A stretch of 64,000 nt of DNA, from positions 1 through 64,000 of the forward strand of contig NZ_RXHQ01000011.1 of NCBI RefSeq assembly GCF_004138105.1, given 5' to 3'. The position numbers and the translations under genes were made by a program. Below the pieces are notes generated by a model. The model was not told the origin of the DNA. It worked only from the letters and a program-made list of their open reading frames with translations, and did no database searches. Below, in pieces: positions 27,348 to 36,352 of this stretch (its first letter is position 1; the number at the start of each line of letters is the position of its first letter). Source of the stretch: Xylanivirga thermophila (GTDB lineage: Bacteria > Bacillota > Clostridia > Caldicoprobacterales > Xylanivirgaceae).

Positions 27348-28622
27348 TTAAAATCTGGATTTATCCGCCCATAATCCCAAAGCTGGATTACTTATATAGT
27401 ATATCACATCACCATCTTTAAGGGTATTATATCCATCCTTTAATTTTCTAGGGTTGTATTTTTTATATGCCTCATCCAATGCCATATACTTAAAATTCAC
27501 ACCTTCAATCTCTTCCTTACTCAGGTGTTGTACTGCATATGTAATAGAAAATCTACCATCCGATGATCCGTGGATAAGATGGGCTGCAACTGATTGACTG
27601 GTCATTAAATCTTCATTTTCACTGAGCATTTTAAGTACCTTATCTCGCCCTAGATAGCCATATTTTCTTATAAGCCTGTCTATTTCCATATCTTCACCAA
27701 ATTGCCTAACGCCTGGCGCCAGTATTATGAGTTCTCCTCCATCGGCAATAGCCATTCTAGTACGATATACAGCCTTATTCCCGAGCCAGGTACTCTTAAA
27801 TTCATCTTCATCCAGATAAACTACCACTTTATTAAAAGGTTCATCTACAAAGGTAAGATTAAGCCGCTGACTTAAAGCAACTGCCCGTTCAAACGTTTTT
27901 CTACTATTTCCTATATATAGTCCATTTAAGAGGGTTTGTCCTTCCCCTTGTGTGGTTACGGTAAGTACATATAAAAGGGGGACGCTTGATATAAAATGCT
28001 CCTGTGCATAATCAAGTACCTTCCTAACTGGCGTACTATCCCTCCCCATCATCCGCTCTAGGCCGTACACAGCACCTAATATATGGGTACCATCTATCAT
28101 ATGACGGCCGCCACATCCTACAAATATATTTTTACTATAATTGGCCATACCAACTACTTCATGGGGTACTACCTGACCTATGGAGATTATGAGATCATAT
28201 TCTCCACTAACAAGCCTTTTATTCACCTCTACATCAATAGGTCTATCAAGAAGCCCTTCCGATACATCGGATATAAAGGCGCCTGGCACTTCTCCAAGTT
28301 TTACTATATCCTCACGCCACCTGTGATCAATAAAACAACTCTTTGGTATATCATCACCAAACATAGCTGTAACCTCCTTGTCACTCATGGGCATGTGAGT
28401 ACCTAGTGCGGGCATTATATTAACTTCACATCTATCCTTTAAGATGTAATAATAAATAGACGTAATAATGCCTGCACATGAATGGCTACGGGTAAAATCA
28501 GGGGGTATTAGAAGCACCTTTTTAGGTTCTTTACCCCATTCGTTCAACGATTTATATATGGCATCTTTTAATTGAGCATGGTCTAGACCATGCTCAACAT
28601 TCTCTAATTTTATATCAATCAT
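27348..28622 (-). CDS. LarA-family nickel-pincer racemase/epimerase homologue
   Basis: Protein of 424 aa of the lactate racemase (DUF2088) family. PDFTRSH is near residue 41 and the conserved ALGTHMP at 72-78. His154 in VVPHEVV and Lys164 in YSKNI occupy the places where LarA holds catalytic His and the lysine that binds the nickel-pincer cofactor. The typical GFSGG stretch around that lysine is replaced, so this is a divergent branch. LarA homologues are known to include racemases and epimerases of 2-hydroxyacids other than lactate. Between a mannonate-type SDR and a mutarotase, 2-epimerisation of an aldonate is my preferred guess. No larB, larC or larE gene is in the window. Confidence 0.83.
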   Translation of the reverse strand: MIDIKLENVEHGLDHAQLKDAIYKSLNEWGKEPKKVLLIPPDFTRSHSCAGIITSIYYYILKDRCEVNIMPALGTHMPMSDKEVTAMFGDDIPKSCFIDHRWREDIVKLGEVPGAFISDVSEGLLDRPIDVEVNKRLVSGEYDLIISIGQVVPHEVVGMANYSKNIFVGCGGRHMIDGTHILGAVYGLERMMGRDSTPVRKVLDYAQEHFISSVPLLYVLTVTTQGEGQTLLNGLYIGNSRKTFERAVALSQRLNLTFVDEPFNKVVVYLDEDEFKSTWLGNKAVYRTRMAIADGGELIILAPGVRQFGEDMEIDRLIRKYGYLGRDKVLKMLSENEDLMTSQSVAAHLIHGSSDGRFSITYAVQHLSKEEIEGVNFKYMALDEAYKKYNPRKLKDGYNTLKDGDVIYYISNPALGLWADKSRF

Positions 28623-28640
28623 AAAAATAACCTCCGCACA

Positions 28641-29459
28641 TCATACTCCTGAAAATGCAGCAAAACCCCCATCTATCGGTATAACAGCACCATTTACAAA
28701 GGAAGCCGCATCAGAACACAACCATATAATAGCGCCTACTAGCTCCTCCGGTTCTCCATATCTGCCCATGGGAGTATGATTTTTTATATCATTACCCCTC
28801 TTAGTATCTCCTCCAGTTTCCTTATCCACAAGTAGGTAATAATTCTGTTGTGTCAGCAAAAACCCTGGTGCTATTGCATTTACCCTTATATCCTTGGAAT
28901 AATTTTGATTTAGATAAATTGCCATCCATTGGGTAAAGTTGTTTATAGCCGCTTTAGCTGCTGAATAACCAATTACCTTTGTAAGTGGTCTATATGAGGC
29001 CATTGAAGACATATTTATTATATTACCTTCCTTTTGTTCAGCCATTACCTTGCCAAATACCTGTGTTGTAAGCACCGTCCCAATAAAATTTAAATCAAAT
29101 ACCCATCTTAAGGCATCTACCGGTATATCAAAAAAGGACATATTCTCATCGGCAGTAGCTTCCTTTTTATTCCCTCCCGCTCCATTTATGAGAATATCCA
29201 ATCTGCCATATTTTTTAAGTATTGTATCCCTTGCAGCCTCCAAGCTTTCCTTACTGAGTACATCAACCTTTACTCCTATTGCATCTCCACCAGCAGCTAC
29301 AATATCATCTGCTACCTTTTTAGCCTTATCCCCATCCAGATCAAGTACTGCAACCTTTACCCCTAAACTGCCAAGTTGACGGGACATTTCACCACATAAT
29401 ATCCCTGCTCCTCCTGTAATAACAGCTACCTTACCAGACAAATCAAACTTTATTGACAT
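28641..29459 (-). CDS. SDR oxidoreductase, D-mannonate/gluconate oxidoreductase type
   Basis: SDR of 272 aa. TGGAGILCG near residue 14 is the nucleotide loop, NGAGG near 93, and the catalytic Ser with YSAAK lies near 170. A PMGRYGEPEELVGAI segment is typical of sugar-acid SDRs. The reading frame is open 30 codons further upstream into gnd, but GGAGAGG lies 6 bp before the ATG at 29459, which I take as the start. It likely interconverts a keto-aldonate and an aldonate such as fructuronate and mannonate. Confidence 0.86.
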   Translation of the reverse strand: MSIKFDLSGKVAVITGGAGILCGEMSRQLGSLGVKVAVLDLDGDKAKKVADDIVAAGGDAIGVKVDVLSKESLEAARDTILKKYGRLDILINGAGGNKKEATADENMSFFDIPVDALRWVFDLNFIGTVLTTQVFGKVMAEQKEGNIINMSSMASYRPLTKVIGYSAAKAAINNFTQWMAIYLNQNYSKDIRVNAIAPGFLLTQQNYYLLVDKETGGDTKRGNDIKNHTPMGRYGEPEELVGAIIWLCSDAASFVNGAVIPIDGGFAAFSGV

Positions 29460-29484
29460 TTTTATTCCTCTCCTTATAATTTTA

Positions 29485-30897
29485 TTATACAAGCCAATCG
29501 GTATGAAAAACGCCTTTTTTGTCCAATCTTTCATATGTGTGGGCACCAAAGTAATCCCTCTGTGCCTGGATTAGATTAGCAGGTAGGTGCTCCCGCCTAT
29601 ATGAATCATAATACGCAAGGGCAGAACTAAAGCATGGAACAGGTATCCCTTGTTGAAATGCCATAGATACCACTTTTCTCCAAGCACTTTGTCCATCCTC
29701 TATAGCAGATCTAAAATAATTATCCAATAAGAGATTTGGAAGATTTTTATCATTAGCATATGCCTCTTTTATCTTATTCAAAAATTGAGCCCTTATTATG
29801 CAGCCACCCCTCCATAAAAGGGCAATATTTCCAAGGTCTAAATCCCAATTATATTCTATTGAGGCCTTTTTTAATATATCAAAACCTTGAGCATATGAAC
29901 ATATTTTAGATGCATATAACGCCTTTCCTATAGCATCTATAAATTCATCCATATCACCAGAAAACTTAGACTCTGGCCCTGACAATATCTTTGATGCCGT
30001 AACCCGCTCAGTTTTATTTGATGACATGCTTCGTGCAAATACAGCCTCAGTGATGGTAGGTGTTGATACATTTAACTCTAATGCCTGCTGGGATGTCCAA
30101 CGCCCTGTACCTTTCTGACCAGCAGTATCTAGTATTACATCCACAAGGGGCTTTTGCGTCTCTTGGTCCACCTTACCCAATATATCGGCAGTAATGCTTA
30201 TAAGATAGGAATTTAAAACTCCCCCATTCCATTTTTCAAACACCTTCTGTATATCCTTTGCAGACATGCCTAAAAGCTCTTTCATCAAGAAATATGCCTC
30301 GCTTATTAGCTGCATATCACCATATTCTATACCATTATGTACCATCTTTACGTAGTGTCCAGCACCATCAGGGCCAATATAATCACAGCAAGATGCGCCT
30401 TCTGCTTTAGCTGAAATATCTATCAGTATATCAGATACCATATTCCATGCATCCTTTGAGCCACCAGGCATTATGCTCGGACCCTTTAGTGCACCTTCTT
30501 CACCACCTGATACACCTACGCCTAAATAGAGCAACCCTTTTTTCTCTAAATATGTCGCCCTTCTGCGTGTATCTTCAAAAAAAGAGTTACCTCCATCGAT
30601 TATAAGATCTCCCTTATCCAAAATGGGTAAAAGGCTTTCTATTACCCCATCTACTGGAGCACCCGCCTTTACCATCAACATTATCTTTCTAGGTCTTTTA
30701 AGTGATGATACAAATTCCTCAATGGTATATGTAGGAATAATTGTATCCCTACCCTTTGCAGAGCTTGATATAAATTTATTTGTCCTTCCTGGGGTTCGAT
30801 TATATACCGATACAGAATAGCCATTATTATTCATGTTAAGTACCAAATTTTGCCCCATAACAGCTAGACCTATAAGTCCTATATCTGCTTTTTCCAT
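29485..30897 (-). CDS. gnd: 6-phosphogluconate dehydrogenase, decarboxylating
   Basis: Oxidative pentose phosphate or gluconate-catabolic enzyme (6-phosphogluconate + NAD(P)+ to ribulose-5-phosphate + CO2). The 470-aa product has [13 protein letters not shown] (residues 10-22), [21 protein letters not shown] region near 127, the catalytic [12 protein letters not shown] near 187 and a complete C-terminal domain ending [13 protein letters not shown]. It opens an operon with an SDR, a LarA-like protein and a mutarotase. This suggests an aldonate-catabolism role besides the pentose pathway. Its promoter carries a cre-like palindrome. Confidence 0.95.
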   Translation of the reverse strand: MEKADIGLIGLAVMGQNLVLNMNNNGYSVSVYNRTPGRTNKFISSSAKGRDTIIPTYTIEEFVSSLKRPRKIMLMVKAGAPVDGVIESLLPILDKGDLIIDGGNSFFEDTRRRATYLEKKGLLYLGVGVSGGEEGALKGPSIMPGGSKDAWNMVSDILIDISAKAEGASCCDYIGPDGAGHYVKMVHNGIEYGDMQLISEAYFLMKELLGMSAKDIQKVFEKWNGGVLNSYLISITADILGKVDQETQKPLVDVILDTAGQKGTGRWTSQQALELNVSTPTITEAVFARSMSSNKTERVTASKILSGPESKFSGDMDEFIDAIGKALYASKICSYAQGFDILKKASIEYNWDLDLGNIALLWRGGCIIRAQFLNKIKEAYANDKNLPNLLLDNYFRSAIEDGQSAWRKVVSMAFQQGIPVPCFSSALAYYDSYRREHLPANLIQAQRDYFGAHTYERLDKKGVFHTDWLV

Positions 30898-30988
30898 AAG
30901 TTTACCTCCCCTTATATATTTGTAATATTTTACTCATATTTTCCCCTTTATATTATTAGATAAGCTACTAATTTTATAAAGTCCATCG

Positions 30989-31002
30989 TGTAAGCGCTTA
31001 CA
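30989..31002. promoter_or_regulatory. cre-like perfect palindrome in front of gnd
   Basis: TGTAAGCGCTTACA is a 14-bp perfect palindrome matching the catabolite-responsive element consensus (TGNAANCGNNNNCA). It sits directly downstream of the -10 box, where a bound CcpA-type repressor would block initiation. A LacI-family local regulator is an alternative binder. Confidence 0.75.
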
Positions 31003-31005
31003 AAC

Positions 31006-31035
31006 ATTGTACCATTAACCCCTTTTACAAGTCAA
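31006..31035 (-). promoter_or_regulatory. promoter of the gnd operon
   Basis: Minus strand TTGACT (31030-31035), an 18-bp spacer, then TACAAT (31006-31011). The leader to gnd is about 100 nt. Confidence 0.65.
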
Positions 31036-31055
31036 TATGGTTTTAGTACAAAAAA

Positions 31056-31439
31056 CTATGCAGGAATTACTTTTATATCTACACTAGGCAAACGTTGCTC
31101 CAATTGTCTTATTATATTAGTATCACTTTGATAATTAGGACTCTCACCTAATACAATCATGGATATGTGATTCTTTTCTGCATATTCTGCAATAGTATCT
31201 ACCACATCTTCTGAGCGCAGTACTGTCATATCAGCTCCCGCCTCTTTCGATATCTGAAAAAGATAATCTAAAGCTTCCCCTTCATCTGGGTTTCCTAAAA
31301 AATTCACTCCAATTTTTGCAACATGTATAACAGATAACTGTCCTGATGCTTTAACAGCTAATTTTTGTCCATTTTTTATAAGCCTTTCACAGGTTTTTTG
31401 TCTAGTTACACAAACTAAGATCTTAGGTCCTCTACTCAA
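31056..31439 (-). CDS. universal stress protein-like (UspA-fold) protein
   Basis: Small alpha/beta protein of 127 aa with the UspA fold. The N-terminal strand KILVCVTRQ and the late IAEYAEKNHISMIVLGES are typical of the family. The ATP-binding Gly-rich tail of classical UspA is incomplete after VLGES, so nucleotide binding is doubtful. The opening resembles the Usp domain of KdpD-type kinases. It is apparently monocistronic and diverges from the plus-strand gene at 31539. Confidence 0.8.
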   Translation of the reverse strand: MSRGPKILVCVTRQKTCERLIKNGQKLAVKASGQLSVIHVAKIGVNFLGNPDEGEALDYLFQISKEAGADMTVLRSEDVVDTIAEYAEKNHISMIVLGESPNYQSDTNIIRQLEQRLPSVDIKVIPA

Positions 31440-31538
31440 TTGAAAAACCCCTTTACAATTATATATTATGTTTTAAACAGCAAAAGCAAAATCCCACATA
31501 TAATAAAGTATACTAAAACATAGAAAGGATAGGTTAAT

Positions 31539-31823
31539 TTGAAAAATATAAAGGATATATACGAAATTTTATCAGCCGATATCTTTAAATTATTAATAAA
31601 TAACAACACCGTGCAAATAACGCAGTTAAATGCCGCAATAACCCTGCTTATAAAAAACGGCATCCCTTTTGATGTTGCTTTCACCCCCGGCACAAGAAGG
31701 ACAGAACCTCAAGCCGAGCTTACCATATATATAAACCCAAATACTACTATAACCTTTACTATGGGATTTGGCTCTGGCACATTCATGTTTTCTCCATCTG
31801 ATATACCAGGTTTTGAGCAATAA
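31539..31823 (+). CDS. hypothetical protein, 94 aa
   Basis: I do not recognise this protein. The TTG start at 31539 follows GAAAGGATAGG at good distance. The product is soluble-looking, with an amphipathic N-terminal half (about 1-45) and a Thr/Gly/Phe-rich C-terminal half that may form beta strands. Minus-strand frames overlap it but lack ribosome-binding sites. It ends 5 bp before the convergent TIM-barrel gene, so there is little room for a terminator. Confidence 0.6.
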   Translation: MKNIKDIYEILSADIFKLLINNNTVQITQLNAAITLLIKNGIPFDVAFTPGTRRTEPQAELTIYINPNTTITFTMGFGSGTFMFSPSDIPGFEQ

Positions 31824-31828
31824 TATAT

Positions 31829-32620
31829 TTAACTAAATATTTGCTCCAAATGTTTTACACCATCCATAATTTCGCTGTAATGCTTATAATTATTCCCATA
31901 TATTTCCATTATGGCAGGCCCATCATAGCCCTTTTTATCCAGAAGTCTTTTTAATTGATTAAAATCAAAACTGCCCCTTCCAGGCATAAAAAGTCGTTTT
32001 TCCTCATCGTAGTCACATAGATGAATATTTACAAGTCTATCACCCATATATTCTAAGAAATTATATGGGGTATAACCACTTTTCATAGCTTGCTTTATAT
32101 CCAGTGTAAAATATATATTAGATTTTGTATGCTCCAAAAGACGAATGGCAAACTCAGGATAGGCATAAAGACACCAGCATACATTTTCCCAGGCTAAACG
32201 CACTCCATATTCAGCTGCCATATCGCATAATTCATCGGTAATCCTGCCTATACGTTTAAAATCCATATTAGGCATTGAATTGGCCCGAACAGGCGGTCCA
32301 TGGAATACATATATATCAGCCCCCATAATTTTGGCGCCTTTTAATACCTTCTTGAAAATTTTTACAGCATCATCTCTCTGCCTGCTGGTAAGGGCAAATA
32401 ATTGGGGTTCAAACTGGGTGCTTAGTGTATGAACTGAGCTGGCCTTCATATCATATTTGTTAAGAACTTGAGCTATATCCATACAAAAATTTTCTTCATA
32501 TTCACTATATGTTTCTAAAAATACCTCTAGATTTTTTATACCCATTTTGCCCATAATCTCTACTGCTTCTTCCGTCAATGCAGCCGGATAAAAACTAGCT
32601 GTCGATACGCCTATCTGCAA
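31829..32620 (-). CDS. sugar phosphate isomerase/epimerase-like TIM barrel
   Basis: Protein of 263 aa, xylose-isomerase-like TIM barrel (AP-endonuclease 2 superfamily). Expected metal ligands lie in LAWENVCW near residue 142, LDIKQA near 177, NIHLCDYD near 202 and MEIYGN near 248. It is distinct from the TIM barrel at 12354. It follows the YitT gene by 13 bp and is probably co-transcribed with it. The substrate is unknown; the CDYDEEKRLFMPGRG segment resembles inosose isomerase/hydroxypyruvate isomerase relatives. Confidence 0.85.
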   Translation of the reverse strand: MQIGVSTASFYPAALTEEAVEIMGKMGIKNLEVFLETYSEYEENFCMDIAQVLNKYDMKASSVHTLSTQFEPQLFALTSRQRDDAVKIFKKVLKGAKIMGADIYVFHGPPVRANSMPNMDFKRIGRITDELCDMAAEYGVRLAWENVCWCLYAYPEFAIRLLEHTKSNIYFTLDIKQAMKSGYTPYNFLEYMGDRLVNIHLCDYDEEKRLFMPGRGSFDFNQLKRLLDKKGYDGPAIMEIYGNNYKHYSEIMDGVKHLEQIFS

Positions 32621-32633
32621 TGTAACTGCCTCC

Positions 32634-33464
32634 TTAAAAACCCTCTCCCATTACTTCTCTAACATCTGTTACTAATACGAAGGCATTAGGATCCATTTCA
32701 TTTATAATCTCCTTTAACCTCACTACCTCTCTACGGCTTATAACGCATAGTATTACATTTTTACTAAGCCTGGTGTATGCACCTGTGCCATTCAATATGG
32801 TAGCACCCCTATCCATATCCTTCAGTATCCTATCAGCTATTTCTTCTGCATGATCTGATATTACAAAAAATGCCTTTGAAGAATTTATTCCTTCCTGTAC
32901 CATATCTATAACCTTTGCAGTAAGAAACAGGCACACCAGAGCATAAAGTGCTTCGCTCGGGCCAAACACTATTCCTGCCACTAATACTACTAAAAAATCT
33001 ATGAGAAACATTACCCAGTTTACGCCTATAATAGGCCAATGGCTGTGGATTATGGCAGCAAAAAGATCCGTACCACCAGTGGTAGCATTGGCGCGAAATA
33101 CCATACCCAATCCTATCCCCATCAGTACGCCACCATATATTGCAGATAGAATAGGATCCCTTGTAAGGGGAGATACCTTTACTAAATCAGTAAAAAGGGA
33201 TAAGAGTACAGCGGCAATAAACGTCCTTATGCCAAACTGTCCTCCCTTAAGTTTTATCCCAAATATAAACAATGGAATATTTATAATCAGCATAGTAACA
33301 CCAACTGGAAATTTCCATAAGTAATATGTTATTGTAGCAATACCACTTACACCGCCTGGTGCAATCTTGTTTGGAACCAAAAAAAAGTTGAGGGATAATG
33401 CTACAATAAAAGACCCCACTACTATACATATGTAATCAAAAATTATACTATCCTTAAATTTCAT
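32634..33464 (-). CDS. YitT family membrane protein (DUF161/DUF2179)
   Basis: Integral membrane protein of about 276 aa. Five or so hydrophobic segments in the first 190 residues form the DUF161 part, with APGGVSGIATI near residue 36 and ANATTGGTDL near 125. A cytoplasmic C-terminal DUF2179 domain (about 215-276) contains RGATILNGTGAYT. Function is unknown; Firmicutes carry several paralogues. I prefer the ATG at 33464 with AGAGG 9 bp upstream over the TTG two codons earlier. Confidence 0.9.
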   Translation of the reverse strand: MKFKDSIIFDYICIVVGSFIVALSLNFFLVPNKIAPGGVSGIATITYYLWKFPVGVTMLIINIPLFIFGIKLKGGQFGIRTFIAAVLLSLFTDLVKVSPLTRDPILSAIYGGVLMGIGLGMVFRANATTGGTDLFAAIIHSHWPIIGVNWVMFLIDFLVVLVAGIVFGPSEALYALVCLFLTAKVIDMVQEGINSSKAFFVISDHAEEIADRILKDMDRGATILNGTGAYTRLSKNVILCVISRREVVRLKEIINEMDPNAFVLVTDVREVMGEGF

Positions 33465-33515
33465 AATCAATAACCTCTATTTATAAATCGTTATGTAAAC
33501 TTGTCCAACACACAG

Positions 33516-33549
33516 TTAAAAAGAGACTGGGGATATGCACCACAGTCTA
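33516..33549 (-). terminator. terminator of the toxin-antitoxin operon
   Basis: Minus-strand stem AGACTGTGG / CCCCAGTCT with one mismatch and a CTTTTTAA tail, overlapping the last codon of the toxin gene. Confidence 0.75.
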
Positions 33550-33894
33550 TAGCTCTATCAGGCCAAAACTTATCATAAGGCCTTCATCTACTTTTTTCAT
33601 GGTTTCAGGCATGAGGTACCCTACCTTTTCCCTAAGTCGCTTTTTATCTATAGTACGTATCTGTTCTAGCAAAACAACTGAATCCTTAGGTAAGCTATAA
33701 TCTTTTGCACTTATCTCTATATGGGTAGGAAGCTTGGCTTTGTTTATCTGTGATGTTATAGCAGCAATAATGATGGTAGGGCTATATTTATTGCCGATAT
33801 CGTTTTGGACCACTAAAACAGGGCGTACACCACCCTGTTCAGATCCTACAACGGGGCTAAGATCTGCATAGTAGATTTCGCCTCTTCTCACCAT
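33547..33894 (-). CDS. ndoA: MazF/NdoA-type endoribonuclease toxin
   Basis: Type II toxin of 115 aa, full length for EndoA/Maz[21 protein letters not shown] (residues 3-22) and [10 protein letters not shown] carry the family's Arg and substrate loop, and [11 protein letters not shown] carries the conserved Thr-Ser region. It should cut mRNA at a short single-stranded sequence. It lies 6 bp after its RHH antitoxin, downstream of acpS and the NAD(P)HX gene, a gene order close to that of Bacillus. Confidence 0.94.
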   Translation of the reverse strand: MVRRGEIYYADLSPVVGSEQGGVRPVLVVQNDIGNKYSPTIIIAAITSQINKAKLPTHIEISAKDYSLPKDSVVLLEQIRTIDKKRLREKVGYLMPETMKKVDEGLMISFGLIEL

Positions 33895-33900
33895 AATCCA

Positions 33901-34176
33901 CTACTCACACTCCGATAAAATGGCTTCATAAGCCTCCAGCGCCTGGTTATCACAATTTGCCCCTACCTCTGTCAATTGTATATTTATCTTGGCCATCTCT
34001 TCATAACCCTTTCTCATCTTCTCTCTTATCTCGATCTTATGCCGTTCACGTATATAAAGTTTCATAGCTTCCCGAATAAATTCACTCCTGTTTTTCTGCT
34101 CCATAGCTACTATCTCATCTACCTCTTGTAGTAGGCTGTCTGGCAGGCTCACTAATATTTTCTTTAATTCAGCCAC
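33901..34176 (-). CDS. ndoAI: ribbon-helix-helix antitoxin of the NdoA/MazF toxin
   Basis: DNA-binding antitoxin of 91 aa starting at GTG with TTAGGAGG upstream. The N-terminal KKILVSLPDSLLQEVDEIV and EFIREAMKLYI form the RHH (CopG/MetJ-like) domain in residues 4-45. The acidic C-terminal tail should wrap the toxin. It normally autoregulates its operon; the promoter is at 34242-34270. Confidence 0.92.
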   Translation of the reverse strand: MAELKKILVSLPDSLLQEVDEIVAMEQKNRSEFIREAMKLYIRERHKIEIREKMRKGYEEMAKINIQLTEVGANCDNQALEAYEAILSECE

Positions 34177-34241
34177 GGCGGCACCTCCTAAACTTTATAA
34201 AGAACTAGTTCCGCGCTATATACTCTCTATGGATATACCCT

Positions 34242-34270
34242 ATTATATAGCATTGGATATTGTTTGACAA
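34242..34270 (-). promoter_or_regulatory. promoter of the ndoAI-ndoA operon
   Basis: Minus strand TTGTCA (34265-34270), a 17-bp spacer and a perfect TATAAT (34242-34247). Confidence 0.75.
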
Positions 34271-34292
34271 CAAATATTATAATGAAGATTTT

Positions 34293-35852
34293 CTATAAAA
34301 GGACGGTATCTTGCAATGCCTTAAATGCGTAGGGAATCGCTCTTAGTATATCTCCTGCCATCATCCCCATTTCGCCCTTTTCATCCTTTGCCATATCCCC
34401 TGCCATACCATGTACAAAACAGCCTAAAACCACTGCATCAAATGGCTCATATCCCTGAGCCATAAGCGACGTTATCACTCCGGTAAGCACATCCCCACTG
34501 CCTCCGGTGCCCATGCCCGAATTTCCCGTAGCATTTAAGTATATTTTTCCTGCCGGGCTGGCTACTACGCTGGTAGCGCCCTTGAGCAACACGATTACAC
34601 CCAATCGTTTAGCAAATTCTAGCGCTACCTCTACAGGATTCTCCAATATATACTCTACGGATTTTCCTGTAAGTCTGGCCATTTCTCCAGGATGAGGCGT
34701 AATTACTACGGGCTTTCGATGCTCAGTCAAAACTTCAATATTGTCAGATATATTGTTTAGACCATCCGCATCTAATACTATGGATATATCAATTTTACCA
34801 AAAATATTCCATAAAAGCCTTTGTATTTCATTATTTTGTGATATTCCCGGACCTATAGCAAGTACATCTTTATCTTTTATAAGGGCGTATATATCCTTTA
34901 AACTTTCTTGTGTAATATACCCTAATCCATTATCCTCAAGGCAAAAGGTCATTACCTCAGTAAGTTTACCTGCCATTATAGACTGAAGACTCTTTGGGAT
35001 ACCTAGTGTAACGGTCCCGGCACCGCTCATTTGGGCTGCCATACTAGTTAGATAAGAAGCTCCGGTCATCCCCCTTGAACCTGCAATAATCCCTACTCTG
35101 CCAAATGTACCTTTATGCCCCTCAGGTGGGCGGCTCTTTAGCATAGAGGCAGCCCCCCTCCTATCCATGGTAAACGTCTTTACTCCCTCCATCTTAGCAC
35201 TATCAGATGGTAAACTAATCGGCACTACATAAACATCTCCACAATATCGTCTCCCTGGATATAAAAGGTGCCCCCGCTTGTAATACCCAAATGTAATCGT
35301 ATGATTAGCCCTTACTGCATTTCCCATTATTTTGCCAGTAGCCCCATCTATACCAGATGGTATATCCACTGCTACTATAGGTACGTTTGACTTATTTATA
35401 ATATCTATTACACTGTAAAAGATACCTTCTACTGGCTTTGAAAGCCCTGTACCAAATATAGCATCTACAATCAGAGAGCACTTCATAGCATAAAGCTCCA
35501 AGGGTTTTGTATCATCCTTTATCCATTGTATGGGGAGCTTTAGTTCTTCTATAATATCAAGATTTACCTTGGCATCGCCTCTAATCTTATCATGCTTAGC
35601 CAATATAAATACTTTGACATTAACTCCTTTAAGGTATAGATGTCTAGCTATTGCTAAGCCATCACCACCATTATTTCCCCCTCCAGCTATAACCGCTACA
35701 CTTCCATTACTAGACAATTCATAATTTTTGCATATTATATCAAAAGCCCTTATTGCAGCATTTTCCATCAATACCATTCCCGGTATTTTATATTCGGTTA
35801 TAGCTCTTCTATCCATGTTGCCAGCCTCGTTTGGAGTAACTACATAATCCAT
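34293..35852 (-). CDS. nnr: bifunctional NAD(P)H-hydrate epimerase/ADP-dependent dehydratase
   Basis: Metabolite-repair enzyme of about 519 aa. The N-terminal YjeF epimerase domain (to about 215) has GGGNNGGDGLAIARHL. The C-terminal ribokinase-like dehydratase domain has AIGPGISQN near 335, TPHPGEMARLTG near 385 and GTGGSGDVLTG near 455. It converts damaged NAD(P)H hydrate back to NAD(P)H. The ATG at 35852 follows GAGGAGG at proper distance; the longer GTG frame would overlap acpS. It is the standard partner of acpS in Firmicutes. Confidence 0.95.
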   Translation of the reverse strand: MDYVVTPNEAGNMDRRAITEYKIPGMVLMENAAIRAFDIICKNYELSSNGSVAVIAGGGNNGGDGLAIARHLYLKGVNVKVFILAKHDKIRGDAKVNLDIIEELKLPIQWIKDDTKPLELYAMKCSLIVDAIFGTGLSKPVEGIFYSVIDIINKSNVPIVAVDIPSGIDGATGKIMGNAVRANHTITFGYYKRGHLLYPGRRYCGDVYVVPISLPSDSAKMEGVKTFTMDRRGAASMLKSRPPEGHKGTFGRVGIIAGSRGMTGASYLTSMAAQMSGAGTVTLGIPKSLQSIMAGKLTEVMTFCLEDNGLGYITQESLKDIYALIKDKDVLAIGPGISQNNEIQRLLWNIFGKIDISIVLDADGLNNISDNIEVLTEHRKPVVITPHPGEMARLTGKSVEYILENPVEVALEFAKRLGVIVLLKGATSVVASPAGKIYLNATGNSGMGTGGSGDVLTGVITSLMAQGYEPFDAVVLGCFVHGMAGDMAKDEKGEMGMMAGDILRAIPYAFKALQDTVLL

Positions 35853-35863
35853 ATAAATCCTCC

Positions 35864-36229
35864 TCACCCTTCTATTATTGCTTGAGCCACAGCATACTCC
35901 CGACTATGGGAAATAGATATATAAACCCTCTCTCCACCTATAGCATCCATATGGGATTTGGCCATATTATGAAGCTTTACATATGGCTTTCCATCATTAT
36001 CATGTACAATTTCAATATCTCTCCATGATACTCTTCCGATGCCGGTACCCAAAGCCTTTGCTACCGCTTCCTTAGCCGAAAAGCTTCCTGCTATAGTGTA
36101 TATGTTATCATTTCTCATCTTTAAATAATGGCGCTCCACTTCAGTAAATATACGCTCCATAAACTTTGTATTTGATGCCTCTTTTATCCTATTTATCTCT
36201 ATTATATCCATTCCAATACCTAATATCAT
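35864..36229 (-). CDS. acpS: holo-[acyl-carrier-protein] synthase
   Basis: Transfers the 4'-phosphopantetheine arm of CoA to apo-ACP. The 121-aa product has the metal-binding GIGMDIIEINRI (residues 3-14) and FSAKEAVAKALGTG near 55, with the normal AcpS length. I chose the ATG at 36229 behind GGAGG rather than the upstream TTG, which lies on the ribosome-binding site. It is first of the acpS-nnr pair, divergent from aroC. Confidence 0.95.
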   Translation of the reverse strand: MILGIGMDIIEINRIKEASNTKFMERIFTEVERHYLKMRNDNIYTIAGSFSAKEAVAKALGTGIGRVSWRDIEIVHDNDGKPYVKLHNMAKSHMDAIGGERVYISISHSREYAVAQAIIEG

Positions 36230-36294
36230 ACTAACCTCCAATTAAAAACGCCATTCCAAATATATTCTACTACTCTTCACCATAATAAATCAAC

Positions 36295-36323
36295 TTGTAT
36301 CATTGAAAGATAGATGGTAAAAT
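36295..36323 (+). promoter_or_regulatory. promoter of aroC
   Basis: TTGTAT (36295-36300), a 17-bp spacer and TAAAAT (36318-36323), about 30 bp ahead of the aroC start. Confidence 0.5.
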
Positions 36324-36352
36324 TTAAATAAAAAATAAAAAGGATGATAAAC

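Noticed and set aside
33480-33508. TTGGAC-17-TATAAA promoter ahead of YitT
   Set aside because: Its start would fall within the ribosome-binding site and leave almost no leader, so I did not list it.
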